Shown: in pieces, positions 19,277 to 28,357 of the stretch
How positions within the stretch are numbered: position 1 is the first letter of the stretch
Layout of the letters: every line of letters begins with the position of its first letter
NCBI RefSeq assembly: GCF_009720865.1
Contig: NZ_WNLA01000003.1
Coordinates: forward strand, 124,001 to 188,000
Direction: 5' to 3'
Length of the DNA: 64,000 nucleotides
From: Pseudoduganella ginsengisoli
Lineage (GTDB): Bacteria; Pseudomonadota; Gammaproteobacteria; Burkholderiales; Burkholderiaceae_D
Made by a program: the position numbers and the translations under genes
The notes under the pieces: model-generated
Databases searched by the model: none
Told to the model about the DNA's origin: nothing
What the model saw: the letters and a program-made list of their open reading frames with translations, nothing else

Positions 19277-19684
19277 ATGAACAAACTGCTAGCCAGCCTC
19301 GCCGTTGCCGGCGCTGTCTTGTCCGCCGCGCCGGCACGGGCGGAAACCGTCGTGATCGTCAGCCAGAAGAATCCTGCCACCCGCATGTTTGCGGAACAGG
19401 CATCGCAATTCTTCCTCGGCAAATCCAACATGTTCACGCCGGTCGACCAGGCGGAAGGCTCCGGCATCCGCAATGACTTTTACCAGAAGCTGGTGGACAA
19501 GGATGCGGCCCAGGTGAAAGCCATCTGGTCCAAGCTGGTATTTACCGGCAAGGCCACGCCACCGAAGGAATACAAATCCAATACGGACGTGAGGAAAGCC
19601 GTGGCGGAGGATCCGAAGGCAATCGGCTATATCGACAAGTCGGCGGTTGACGACAGCGTGAAAGTGATATTGACGCTGCAGTAA
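19277..19684 (+). CDS. Short periplasmic PstS-like (half binding protein) domain, copy 2
   Basis: A 135-residue paralogue of the 17442 product. Aligned by eye, the mature parts differ at 10 of 114 positions (about 91% identical), nearly all conservative, while the signal peptides share no clear similarity. The conserved core includes SQKNPATRMFAEQASQFF and YIDKSAVDD. It is encoded 16 nt after porin copy 2 with a GGAGGTG ribosome site. No terminator separates it from the kinase gene, which has its own promoter-like sequence. Confidence 0.75.
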   Translation: MNKLLASLAVAGAVLSAAPARAETVVIVSQKNPATRMFAEQASQFFLGKSNMFTPVDQAEGSGIRNDFYQKLVDKDAAQVKAIWSKLVFTGKATPPKEYKSNTDVRKAVAEDPKAIGYIDKSAVDDSVKVILTLQ

Positions 19685-19691
19685 TCCGCTA

Positions 19692-19720
19692 CTGGCAACT
19701 CTTTGTACATCAGGTATATT
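19692..19720 (+). promoter_or_regulatory. Promoter of the sensor kinase
   Basis: CTGGCA (19692-19697) and TATATT (19715-19720) with a 17-nt spacer; the GTG start lies about 40 nt past the expected start site. Confidence 0.5.
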
Positions 19721-19766
19721 GCTGGCTTCGCGGGGCGGCTGGCGTCCCGTTTGCAAGGAGTTCCAG

Positions 19767-21737
19767 GTGAGTCTGTCACTGCGCGCGAAATTCGTCGTCT
19801 TGAGTGCCGTTGTCCAGGCGGTGGTGGTCGCGCTTTTGATTGGCAACAGCCTGCGCCTGATGGACCAGGCAGTCAACCGCAACGCCGTGCGGGTCGCCCA
19901 CGAATATGCGGTGACGCTGAACCTGACGCTGAGCCCTTACGCCAACTCGGGCCGCCTGGGGGAATTGTCCAATTACTGGACTGAAATGCTGTCCGACCCG
20001 CAGGACAGCTACCTGCGCTACATCGTCATCCTTGACGGGCACGAACGGCCCGTCACCACGGCCGGTCAGCGCCCCGCTGAATTGCCGGCCATTTTGCGCA
20101 ATGGCGGCGGCGAAGGGTTCAACAGTGTCCGCACATGGCAGCAAGGCGATACCCTGCATGCGCGCGCCCCCATCCTGCTGAAAGATAACAAGGTGGGATC
20201 GCTGAACTTTGGCTTGTCCACCAGTGAACTGGCCAAGGCGCGCGATGAAGTGGTGCTGCAGTCGGGCTTGATTTCGCTGGCCGGACTGGGGCTGGGCATC
20301 TTGCTGTTCTATATGTTCTCGCAAGGCATAGGGCGGCGCCTGCGCACGTTGACGGCGCAGGCGGAAACCATGTTCAAGAGTACCTTTGGCCGCCCGCTGC
20401 CCGACACGGCAGGCGATGAAATCGAAGTGTATGCCCGCTCGCTCAATACCATGGGCACGGCGCTGCGCGAACGGCTGCAGCAGCTGGAAGCGTCGGAATT
20501 GCGGCTGTCCGAATCGGAAGCCCGCTTCAAGGCCCTGTTCGACATGACACCCGTGCCACTGACCGTGACGGACCGCAGCGGCCGCATCATCGGCGCCAAC
20601 CAGGCGCTGTCGCGCGTGTTTGGCTATGGCCCGGAACAAATGATCGGCCGCCGTTCCAATGAATTCAAATTCTGGTCCGATCCCAGCGAGCGCGACCGCC
20701 TGTGGCAACTGTATATGCGCGACGGCGCCGTGTATGGCGAAATCGCGGGCATCGTGCTGAAGGATGGCAGTCCCGGCAAAGTAGCGATCTGGTCTTCCAC
20801 TTTCACGCTGGGCGGCGCGGACGCCATCATTTGGGCGCTGCTGGATTTGACGGCGGAAGTCAAAGCCAAGCAGGATTTGGAAGACTTGAATGCATCGCTG
20901 GAAACCCGCGTGCGCGAACGTTCGGCCGACCTGGAAAGTGCGCTGGAAACCCTGCAGCAAACCCAGCACGATTTGATTGCATCGGAAAAAATGGCGTCGC
21001 TGGGCTCCCTCGTGGCCGGCATTGCCCATGAATTGAATACGCCGATCGGCAACAGCCTGCTGGCGTCCACCGCGCTGGCGGACAAGGTCAATGCGTTTGA
21101 AGCGCAACTGTCGGGCGGCACGTTGCGGCGCACGGCGCTGACATCGTATTCCGATGAAGTGCGGATGGCGTCCAGCCTGATTTCCAGCTCGCTGCAAAAG
21201 GCCGCCAACCTGATTGCGTCATTCAAGCAAATTGCCGTCGACCAGACCAACGACCAGCGCCGCACGTTCAATTTGCTGTCGGCGGTGCTCGATACCACCG
21301 CCACCTACACGCCGCGCCTGAAGCGGGCCAATTGCGACACGGCGTACCACGTGCCGCCGTCGCTGGAACTGGATTCGTATCCGGGCAGTTTTTACCAGAT
21401 TTTCACAAATTTGCTGAACAATGCGCTGGCCCACGCGTTCGAAGGGCGCGACCACGGCGCCATTACCATCTCGGCGCAGGAACTCGATGGCGCCATGGTG
21501 GAAATCACGTTTGCCGATGACGGCATCGGCATGGCGGAAGACGTGCGCCGCCACGTTTTCGATCCGTTCTTCACAACGAAGATGGGACATGGCGGCACGG
21601 GGCTGGGCATGAATATCGTGTACAACATCGTGACCGGCGTGCTGGGCGGCCGGATTGCCGTGGAATCATCCCCGGGTGCGGGCGCCGCCGTGCGCATCAC
21701 GGTGCCGAAAAGTTCACCGGCGAAGTACAGCCAGTAG
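19767..21737 (+). CDS. PAS-domain sensor histidine kinase
   Basis: A 656-residue membrane kinase. Membrane helix 1 is about residues 9-29, a periplasmic sensor region about 30-164, helix 2 about 165-184, HAMP about 186-240 and PAS about 250-365. A coiled coil leads to the HisKA domain with GIAHELNTPIGN (phospho-His 421), then the HATPase boxes NLLNNALAHAF, DDGIGM and GGTGLGMNIV. There is no attached receiver. The frame is open from 19719, but AAGGAG (19755-19760) fixes the GTG at 19767. It lies directly after the duplicated porin module, so its periplasmic domain may sense the same ligand or the short binding protein (inference). Confidence 0.9.
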   Translation: MSLSLRAKFVVLSAVVQAVVVALLIGNSLRLMDQAVNRNAVRVAHEYAVTLNLTLSPYANSGRLGELSNYWTEMLSDPQDSYLRYIVILDGHERPVTTAGQRPAELPAILRNGGGEGFNSVRTWQQGDTLHARAPILLKDNKVGSLNFGLSTSELAKARDEVVLQSGLISLAGLGLGILLFYMFSQGIGRRLRTLTAQAETMFKSTFGRPLPDTAGDEIEVYARSLNTMGTALRERLQQLEASELRLSESEARFKALFDMTPVPLTVTDRSGRIIGANQALSRVFGYGPEQMIGRRSNEFKFWSDPSERDRLWQLYMRDGAVYGEIAGIVLKDGSPGKVAIWSSTFTLGGADAIIWALLDLTAEVKAKQDLEDLNASLETRVRERSADLESALETLQQTQHDLIASEKMASLGSLVAGIAHELNTPIGNSLLASTALADKVNAFEAQLSGGTLRRTALTSYSDEVRMASSLISSSLQKAANLIASFKQIAVDQTNDQRRTFNLLSAVLDTTATYTPRLKRANCDTAYHVPPSLELDSYPGSFYQIFTNLLNNALAHAFEGRDHGAITISAQELDGAMVEITFADDGIGMAEDVRRHVFDPFFTTKMGHGGTGLGMNIVYNIVTGVLGGRIAVESSPGAGAAVRITVPKSSPAKYSQ

Positions 21738-21741
21738 GATG

Positions 21742-22086
21742 CTAGTCCGATGCGCTGTGGCGGACTTCCTCTTCCACCAGCGCAAACAGGCGCGCCACTT
21801 CCTTGCAGGCCAGCGGCAGCACGGCCTGCTCGCCTTGCTGCGCAAAGCGTTCCAGCGCCCGCAGCATCTCGCCCAGTTCAGTGGCGCCCACCAGCATCAC
21901 GCTGGTTTTCAACGTGTGGCACAGCCGCGCAGCCAGCACGCAATCGCCGCCGGCCAGTGCCTGCTGCAATTGCACGTGCAACGGGGGTGTCGTGGCCAGG
22001 TAAATGCGGGCCAGGTCGCGATAGCCGGCCGCGTCGCCGCCGACGGTGGCCAGCAGCTGGGACGGGTCGATGTGCTGGTAGGCCAT
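21742..22086 (-). CDS. Stand-alone histidine phosphotransfer (Hpt) protein
   Basis: A 114-residue four-helix Hpt protein. The phospho-accepting His57 lies in LCHTLKTSVMLVGATEL, with the conserved Lys three residues on. It transfers phosphate between receiver domains in a multistep phosphorelay. It ends 4 nt from the kinase stop (convergent) and starts 9 nt after the response regulator, so these two minus-strand genes form a pair. A partner hybrid kinase is not in the window. Confidence 0.87.
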   Translation of the reverse strand: MAYQHIDPSQLLATVGGDAAGYRDLARIYLATTPPLHVQLQQALAGGDCVLAARLCHTLKTSVMLVGATELGEMLRALERFAQQGEQAVLPLACKEVARLFALVEEEVRHSASD

Positions 22087-22095
22087 GGAACAGGT

Positions 22096-22728
22096 TCAGG
22101 CGGTGCGGCGCAAACGCTTGCGCACAGTGTGTGCACAGCAGGCGCGCACATAGCCGCGCAATTCGTCGAAATTCACGGGTTTCGGGAAGAACACGACGCC
22201 ATCGGGCACGCCGCCCCGCTGTTCCAGCGCATCGGGTTCCAGCGATGACACGATGGCGACATTCATGTCCGCCAGCTCCGGATAGCCAAAGATGGTCTTG
22301 ATGACTTCATAGCCATCGATGCCTTCCATCACGATGTCGGCCAACAAGATATCCGGCTGCGAGCGGGCAATTTCAATCAGCGCCTGGTAGCCGTTTTCAC
22401 AAAAACGCACGGCGATCGGCAATCCCCACTGCGCCAGCTGGCGCTCGAACAAGGCGCGCTGCATGGCGTTGTCTTCAATCACCAGCACGGAAACGGGTGC
22501 ATGGACATCAGGGACCGGCACAGTAGCCGGCGCGGCAGCGGCGCGGGCAATGCCCGACTGGGGCGCAGCTTTATAGGCATGCACAGCGGCCAACGGAATG
22601 CGCCGGTGGCCGCCTTTGGTCTTCCAGGCTTCAATGACGCCAGCTTCCACCAACTGTTGCACTGAAGAAACCGAGATACCCAGCAATTCCGCTGCTTTTT
22701 GTGTCGTGCATACCTCGTCTGCCGCCAT
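22096..22728 (-). CDS. Response regulator with N-terminal excisionase-type HTH
   Basis: A 210-residue protein with reversed domain order. Residues 6-50 form an excisionase/MerR-like helix-turn-helix (CTTQKAAELLGIS, KTKGGHRRIPLAAV) and residues 78-205 a receiver domain. Receiver residues seen are the acidic pair E85-D86, phospho-acceptor D131 (LLADIVMEGIDGY), the Ser switch near 161 and K183 (FFPKPVN). An Ala/Pro linker joins them. Two upstream ATG codons are in frame; AGAGG is correctly spaced only for 22728. It is paired with the Hpt gene, which probably phosphorylates it. Targets are unknown. Confidence 0.85.
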   Translation of the reverse strand: MAADEVCTTQKAAELLGISVSSVQQLVEAGVIEAWKTKGGHRRIPLAAVHAYKAAPQSGIARAAAAPATVPVPDVHAPVSVLVIEDNAMQRALFERQLAQWGLPIAVRFCENGYQALIEIARSQPDILLADIVMEGIDGYEVIKTIFGYPELADMNVAIVSSLEPDALEQRGGVPDGVVFFPKPVNFDELRGYVRACCAHTVRKRLRRTA

Positions 22729-22857
22729 TGCCATCCTCTGTATTAAGAACACTACCGCTGTTTCGCGGTTTTGATAGAAAAAACAAATTAATCAGATTTA
22801 CTTGAATTTTAAAAAAATTCGATAAAATTGATCCATAGCATTTCTGCATAACCCATT

Positions 22858-23808
22858 ATGAACCTGAATTGGCTGGGCGGCAAAGCTGCAGCCAGTGTCC
22901 GGAGATCCGCCATGGATGATTTGATTGATTTCGCTGAATTAAAGGCCGCCGGCCTGGTGCCCACGCCAACGCGGGAAACGCTGGAACTGATGCAATTAAG
23001 CCAATGCGGCGATGAAGATCCCGCCCCACTGCTGGCCCGCATAGCCGCCACGCCGGCGCTCGATTATGCGCTGCGGATGCTGTCCGGCCCGGATGCCGCG
23101 TTGCCTGCCGCGCTGCGGCACGTCGGTACCTTCGCCACGTCGCAACTGGCGTTGGCGCTGGATTTGCTGCAGCAACACCGCCGCGGCCCTTGTGCGGACT
23201 TCAATTACCTGCGCCACTGGTCGCACTCGTTTGCCATGGCTTGCGCGGCGCAGGCGCTGACGTCGGAAATGCCGGTCGCGTCCGGACCGGAACTGTTTTG
23301 CCAGGGGCTGCTGGCCGATATCGGCAGCCTGGGGCTGGCTTGCGCACGGCCCCGCTCGTATGCACGGCTGTTGCGCGAAAGCCGCGAAGCGCCGGCATCG
23401 GCCTTGCTGCGCCGTGAATCGGCGCTGTATGGCTACAGCCACTTGTCGATGGGCGCCGCGCTGTTGCGCAGCTGGCGCATGGGCCACACGTTTTCCGACG
23501 CCGTGCTGTGCCAGGAAGCGCCGCACATGGCGGCCGACCGCGACACGCGCCACCTGGCGCGGCTGCTGCAGCTGGCAGCATGCATGGCGGATCTGTATCT
23601 GGCGCAGCCAGGCGAACGCAAAGCGCTGGTGGCGGAAATGGCCGCTACCAGCAGCCGCCTGCAGCTCGACACGCGCGTGCTGCTTGATATTGTCGATGAA
23701 GCCAACGCCAATTGGCGCCAGTGGTGCAATGCGTTCGAGCTGCAAGAGCACTTGCCGCCGGCGATGCAGGCCCCCCACGCCATGGCGGTCCCGGCCCTGA
23801 CCGTCTAA
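22858..23808 (+). CDS. HDOD-domain signalling protein
   Basis: A 316-residue protein with an HDOD-like helical domain. Recognisable segments are YLRHWSHSFAMACAAQAL and LFCQGLLADIGSLGLACARPRSYARLL, typical of HDOD proteins, which lack the HD metal residues. Such proteins usually relay two-component or cyclic-di-GMP signals. It is divergent from the response regulator across a 129-bp AT-rich gap, which would hold both promoters. A start at 22912 is also possible, but the ATG at 22858 is the first. Confidence 0.72.
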   Translation: MNLNWLGGKAAASVRRSAMDDLIDFAELKAAGLVPTPTRETLELMQLSQCGDEDPAPLLARIAATPALDYALRMLSGPDAALPAALRHVGTFATSQLALALDLLQQHRRGPCADFNYLRHWSHSFAMACAAQALTSEMPVASGPELFCQGLLADIGSLGLACARPRSYARLLRESREAPASALLRRESALYGYSHLSMGAALLRSWRMGHTFSDAVLCQEAPHMAADRDTRHLARLLQLAACMADLYLAQPGERKALVAEMAATSSRLQLDTRVLLDIVDEANANWRQWCNAFELQEHLPPAMQAPHAMAVPALTV

Positions 23809-23820
23809 CCTAGCCGTACA

Positions 23821-23847
23821 ACATTTTGGGGCCAGGCCCCGAAATGT
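23821..23847. repeat. Palindrome of the GGGGCC(A/T)GGCCCC type
   Basis: Arms ACATTTTGGGGCC and GGCCCCGAAATGT flank a central A with one mismatch. It lies 13 nt past the HDOD stop, just before the secA terminator. Confidence 0.65.
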
Positions 23848-23853
23848 CGATTA

Positions 23854-23885
23854 AAAAGAAACCGGGGCAAGCCCCGGTTTCTTTT
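23854..23885. terminator. Bidirectional terminator at the secA stop codon
   Basis: The 15-nt arms AAAAGAAACCGGGGC and GCCCCGGTTTCTTTT nearly abut. The secA stop codon (23884-23886) is part of the stem. T-rich ends on both strands suit termination of secA and the HDOD gene. Confidence 0.8.
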
Positions 23886-26655
23886 ATGCCAGCTTGCCGT
23901 GGCAAGCCTTGTACTTCTTGCCGCTGCCGCATGGGCAGGGGTCGTTACGGCCGGTTTTCACGCCCAGGCTCAGTTGCGCTTCGATTTCCGTCGATGCGCC
24001 ATTCAAGCCGGAAGTTGGCGCCAGCAATTCTTCCGGCGCCGCATCCGGGTTGAAGTCAGCGTGCTGGTAACGCACGTTTTCCACGTGCGCCGCCTGCATG
24101 GCTGCTTCCGCCGCATCGATTTCTTCGCGGGTCTGGATACGCACCGTCATCACGAGGCGCACCACTTCGTTCTTGATCAAGTCCAGCATGGTGCCGAACA
24201 GTTCGAACGCTTCGCGCTTGTATTCCTGCTTCGGATTCTTTTGCGCATAGCCGCGCAGGTGGATACCCTGGCGCAGGTGGTCCAGCGCCGCCAGGTGTTC
24301 ACGCCAGTGGCTGTCCACGCTTTGCAGCATGACGTTACGCTCGAAGCCGCCGAACGATTCCTTGCCAACCACGTCGACTTTCGCCTGGTACACGGCATCG
24401 GCCGCCGCCAGTACTTTTTCCACGATGTCGTCGTCGGTCAGGTTCGGGTCGCTGGCCAGCAAGCCTTTCAAGTCGACCTGCACCATCCATTCATTGGCCA
24501 GCGCATTTTCCAGTCCCGCCAGGTCCCACTGTTCTTCGACGGATTCCGCCGGCACGTATTCACGCACGACGTCCGTGAACAAGCCCTGGCGCAGCGACGC
24601 GATCATTTCGGAAATGTCGGTCGCTTCCAGCAATTCGTTACGCTGCTGATAAATCACTTTACGCTGGTCGTTGGCGACGTCGTCATATTCCAGCAACTGC
24701 TTACGGATATCGAAGTTGCGCGCTTCAACCTTGCGCTGCGCGGATTCAATTGAACGCGACACGATGCCTGCTTCGATCGGTTCGCCTTCCGGCATCTTCA
24801 GGCGGTCCATGACGGCGCGTACGCGGTCGCCTGCGAAGATGCGCAGCAATGGATCATCCAGCGACAGATAGAAGCGCGACGAACCCGGGTCGCCCTGGCG
24901 CGCGGCGCGGCCGCGCAGCTGGTTGTCGACACGGCGGGATTCATGGCGCTCGGTACCGACAATGTGCAGGCCGCCGGCTGCCACGACTTTCTCGTGCAAT
25001 GCTTTCCAGCCGTCGCGCAGCGCCTGCGCCTGCGCTGCCTTGTCCGCATCGGACAATTCCGGATTGGCTTCAATGAACTGGATTTGCTTTTCAACGTTAC
25101 CGCCCAGCACGATGTCGGTACCACGGCCCGCCATGTTGGTGGCGATCGTGATGGCTTGCGGACGGCCTGCCTGGGCAATGATTTCCGCTTCGCGGGCGTG
25201 CTGTTTCGCATTCAGCACGTTGTGCGGCAAACCAGCCTGGGTCAGGATATTGGACAGCAATTCCGAGTTTTCAATCGACGTCGTGCCCACCAGGACGGGC
25301 TGGCCGCGCTCATAGCAGTCGCGGATGTCGAGCAGCATCGCATTGTATTTTTCCTGGTTGGTCTTGTAGACCTGGTCCTGGCGGTCTTTACGCTGCGATG
25401 GGCGGTTCGGCGGGATCACAACGGTTTCCAGGCCATAAATTTCCTGGAATTCGTACGCTTCGGTATCGGCCGTACCCGTCATGCCGGCCAGCTTGCCGTA
25501 CATACGGAAGTAATTCTGGAACGTGATCGACGCCAGCGTCTGGTTCTCGTTCTGGATCTTGACGCCTTCCTTGGCTTCCACCGCCTGGTGCAAGCCGTCG
25601 GACCAGCGGCGGCCCGTCATCAAACGGCCCGTGAATTCGTCAACGATCACCACTTCATTGTTTTGCACCACATAGTGCTGGTCTTTGAAGTACAGCGCAT
25701 GGGCGCGCAGCGCCGCATACAGGTGGTGCACCAGCGTGATGTTGGCGGAGTCGTACAGCGACGCGCCTTCCGGCAGCAGGCCCATCTTGACCAGGATGCC
25801 CTCGGCCTTTTCGTGGCCGGCTTCCGTCAACAGCACCTGGTGCGACTTTTCATCCTTCGTGTAATCGCCCGGCACTTCGATCTTGCCTTTGCCGTCCGGC
25901 GTTTCTTCGCCCACTTGCAAGGTCAGCAGCTTCGGCACTTCATTGATCTTGTAGTACAGGTCGGTATGATTTTCCGCCTGGCCGGAAATGATCAGCGGGG
26001 TACGGGCTTCGTCAATCAGGATCGAGTCCACTTCATCGACGATGCCGAAGTTCAGCGCGCGCTGCACGCGGTCGCGGGCTTCGAACACCATGTTGTCGCG
26101 CAGGTAGTCGAAACCGAATTCATTGTTGGTGCCGTACGTGATGTCGGCAGCGTACGCCGCCTGCTTGGTGGCGTGGTCCATTTGCGACAGGTTGATGCCG
26201 GTGGTCAGTCCCAGCCAGCCATACAGCTTGCCCATCGTGTCCGCATCGCGCTGCGCCAGGTAATCATTGACGGTCACGATGTGCACGCCTTTGCCGGACA
26301 GCGCATTCAGGTAGGCCGGCAAGGTCGCGGTCAGCGTTTTACCTTCGCCGGTGCCCATTTCAGCGATTTTGCCGTAGTGCAGAACCATGCCGCCGATCAG
26401 CTGCACGTCGAAGTGGCGCATCTTGAAAACGCGCTTGGATGCTTCGCGGCAGACGGCAAACGCTTCCGGCAGCAGTGCGTCCAGCGACTCGCCGTTGGCG
26501 ATGCGCGCTTTGAAAGCGGGGGTTTTAGCTTGCAGCTCGGCATCCGACAGCTTTTCCATGGCCGGCTCGAGTGCATTGATCTCGCGTACCGTTTTTTGAT
26601 ATTGCTTGAGCAGTCGCTGGTTGCGGCTGCCGAAAATCTGGGTCAGTAAGGACAT
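23884..26655 (-). CDS. secA: Preprotein translocase ATPase SecA
   Basis: A 923-residue motor that drives unfolded preproteins through SecYEG. Features are the N-terminal [14 protein letters not shown], Walker A in [25 protein letters not shown]-type [16 protein letters not shown], the second nucleotide-binding domain ([14 protein letters not shown]), and the C-terminal zinc/SecB-binding tail [14 protein letters not shown]. Length is normal for betaproteobacteria. The gene order secA next to dciA and lpxC is conserved, although here the usual neighbour argJ is about 8 kb away. Confidence 0.98.
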   Translation of the reverse strand: MSLLTQIFGSRNQRLLKQYQKTVREINALEPAMEKLSDAELQAKTPAFKARIANGESLDALLPEAFAVCREASKRVFKMRHFDVQLIGGMVLHYGKIAEMGTGEGKTLTATLPAYLNALSGKGVHIVTVNDYLAQRDADTMGKLYGWLGLTTGINLSQMDHATKQAAYAADITYGTNNEFGFDYLRDNMVFEARDRVQRALNFGIVDEVDSILIDEARTPLIISGQAENHTDLYYKINEVPKLLTLQVGEETPDGKGKIEVPGDYTKDEKSHQVLLTEAGHEKAEGILVKMGLLPEGASLYDSANITLVHHLYAALRAHALYFKDQHYVVQNNEVVIVDEFTGRLMTGRRWSDGLHQAVEAKEGVKIQNENQTLASITFQNYFRMYGKLAGMTGTADTEAYEFQEIYGLETVVIPPNRPSQRKDRQDQVYKTNQEKYNAMLLDIRDCYERGQPVLVGTTSIENSELLSNILTQAGLPHNVLNAKQHAREAEIIAQAGRPQAITIATNMAGRGTDIVLGGNVEKQIQFIEANPELSDADKAAQAQALRDGWKALHEKVVAAGGLHIVGTERHESRRVDNQLRGRAARQGDPGSSRFYLSLDDPLLRIFAGDRVRAVMDRLKMPEGEPIEAGIVSRSIESAQRKVEARNFDIRKQLLEYDDVANDQRKVIYQQRNELLEATDISEMIASLRQGLFTDVVREYVPAESVEEQWDLAGLENALANEWMVQVDLKGLLASDPNLTDDDIVEKVLAAADAVYQAKVDVVGKESFGGFERNVMLQSVDSHWREHLAALDHLRQGIHLRGYAQKNPKQEYKREAFELFGTMLDLIKNEVVRLVMTVRIQTREEIDAAEAAMQAAHVENVRYQHADFNPDAAPEELLAPTSGLNGASTEIEAQLSLGVKTGRNDPCPCGSGKKYKACHGKLA

Positions 26656-26695
26656 TGGATTAGTTAACTTGGGCCGTTAAAAGAGCTATCGTGTA

Positions 26696-26724
26696 TATAT
26701 ACGCAGTGTTTTGCAGCTTGCCAG
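26696..26724 (-). promoter_or_regulatory. Candidate secA promoter
   Basis: Minus-strand CTGGCA (26719-26724) and TATATA (26696-26701) with a 17-nt spacer, 40 nt upstream of the secA ATG. The rest of the 229-bp gap to dciA shows nothing clear. Confidence 0.4.
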
Positions 26725-26884
26725 GGGCAAAAGACCGGTGATTTTATCATGCCGTTTGAGACACATCGGGCCATAATGCCGCCACTTGGGGGCGGTAAGC
26801 ATTTTAACAATAGGACACGTGGATAAAATGCCCGTGGCGTGTGCTGCTTAATCCACAAGTTCGGCATGTGTTAAGGTTGCGCCC

Positions 26885-27367
26885 ATGCGTTTTACGAATT
26901 CCTACATCAAGTCACGCGACCCGGTGGAAGCCACCAACTTCCTGAGGCGGGACAACAGGCTGGCCGCCCTGCTGCCCGCAGTGGAGCGCATGGCATCTTT
27001 ACAACAAGATTGCGCCGCCGTCCTGCCTGCCATGTTCAGCCATTGCGAAGTGCTGGCCTTTGAACAGGGGGTGTTGCTGCTGTCCGCCCCCAATACGGCG
27101 CTGGCCGCCAAGCTGAAACAGCAGACCCCGAAATTACAGGAAGCGCTGCTGAAGCGGGGGTGGCAAATTAACAACATCAAGCTGCGCGTGCAGATGATGA
27201 AGGCGGCGGACATCAAGCCGGAACCGGTGTCGCTGTCGTTGTCGCCGGCTGCCGTGGAAGCGTTTGACACGCTGAGCCAGACCTTGGAACAGAATAAACA
27301 AAATGCGCCGCTGATCGCGGCGCTGAAGAACATGGTACAAAAACGGCGGGAACGGCCGGATTATTAG
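26885..27367 (+). CDS. dciA: DciA family (DUF721) replicative-helicase loader-like protein
   Basis: A 160-residue DUF721 protein. DciA proteins help load the replicative helicase DnaB in bacteria lacking DnaC. The N-terminal half matches the KH-like DUF721 fold (LRRDNRLAALLPAVERM, CEVLAFEQGVLLLSAPNTALAAKLKQ-type segments). The C-terminal region is low-complexity and polar. Its stop codon directly abuts the lpxC stop on the other strand with no gap. Its place between secA and lpxC is the usual one in Burkholderiales. Confidence 0.85.
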   Translation: MRFTNSYIKSRDPVEATNFLRRDNRLAALLPAVERMASLQQDCAAVLPAMFSHCEVLAFEQGVLLLSAPNTALAAKLKQQTPKLQEALLKRGWQINNIKLRVQMMKAADIKPEPVSLSLSPAAVEAFDTLSQTLEQNKQNAPLIAALKNMVQKRRERPDY

Positions 27368-28303
27368 TCAGTTGGGTTCCCACTCGTGCGTCATTTGGCG
27401 CACATACGATTCCGGCGCGCTGTCCAGGCTGTCGTAGGTGACGATTTCATACGCATCCGGGTGTTTCAGCAATTCGCGCAACAGCAAATTGTTCATCGCA
27501 TGGCCGGATTTGTGCGCTTCATAGCTGGCCACCAGCGGGTGTCCGACCAGATACAAGTCGCCGATCGCGTCGAGGATCTTGTGGCGCACGAATTCATCGT
27601 CGTAGCGCAGGCCGTCCGCATTCAAGATGCGGTATTCGTCCATGACAATCGCATTTTCCAGCGAACCACCGCGCGCCAGGCCAATGCCGCGCAACATTTC
27701 CACGTCCTGCATAAAGCCAAACGTGCGGGCGCGCGCAATGGCTTGCACATAGGTGACGTCGCCGAAATCCACGGAGGCGTATTGCGCCGTGCCGTCGACT
27801 GCCGGGTGGTTAAATTCAATAAAGAAGTCCAGCTTGAAGCCGTCATGCGGCGATAGCCGGGCCCATTTTTCATTGGCGCCTTTGCCGTCGCGCACTTCGA
27901 CTGGCTTGATGACGCGGATGAATTTCTTCGCAGCGTCCTGCTCCTGTACACCGGCCTGCTGCAGCAGGTAAACAAACGATGACGCGGAACCATCCATGAT
28001 GGGGATTTCTTCAGCACTGACGTCGATGTACAGATTGTCAATACCGAGGCCGGCGCAGGCCGACATCAAGTGTTCGACCGTCGATACGCGGGCGCCATCC
28101 TGGATCAGCACGGACGCCATGCGGGTATCGCCCACGGCCATGGCGCTGGCAGGGAACACGACGACGGGATCCAGGTCCACGCGGCGGAACACGATGCCCG
28201 TGCCGGCGGCAGCCGGATGCAAGGTCAGCACGACTTTCGTGCCGGAATGCAACCCGACACCCGTGGTCGTGACTTTTTCTTTGATAGTGCGTTGTTTTAA
28301 CAT
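27368..28303 (-). CDS. lpxC: UDP-3-O-acyl-N-acetylglucosamine deacetylase
   Basis: A 311-residue zinc deacetylase for the committed step of lipid A synthesis. It begins [11 protein letters not shown] like other LpxC proteins. Zinc-site motifs are the first-domain [15 protein letters not shown] with its His, and the second-domain [15 protein letters not shown]. The frame extends to 28348, but homology fixes the ATG at 28303. There is no usual ribosome site: the ATG is only six bases after a perfect TATAAT. LpxC normally follows ftsZ; here several genes separate them. Confidence 0.95.
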   Translation of the reverse strand: MLKQRTIKEKVTTTGVGLHSGTKVVLTLHPAAAGTGIVFRRVDLDPVVVFPASAMAVGDTRMASVLIQDGARVSTVEHLMSACAGLGIDNLYIDVSAEEIPIMDGSASSFVYLLQQAGVQEQDAAKKFIRVIKPVEVRDGKGANEKWARLSPHDGFKLDFFIEFNHPAVDGTAQYASVDFGDVTYVQAIARARTFGFMQDVEMLRGIGLARGGSLENAIVMDEYRILNADGLRYDDEFVRHKILDAIGDLYLVGHPLVASYEAHKSGHAMNNLLLRELLKHPDAYEIVTYDSLDSAPESYVRQMTHEWEPN

Positions 28304-28309
28304 CCTAAA

Positions 28310-28315
28310 ATTATA
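28310..28315 (-). promoter_or_regulatory. TATAAT -10 element immediately before lpxC
   Basis: A consensus -10 hexamer on the minus strand ends six bases before the lpxC ATG, which would place transcription start at or next to the start codon. The -35 is poor. Confidence 0.4.
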
Positions 28316-28357
28316 GCGAAGTTGGCGGCAGAGCGTTCCGGACGCCAAATTCGCCCA

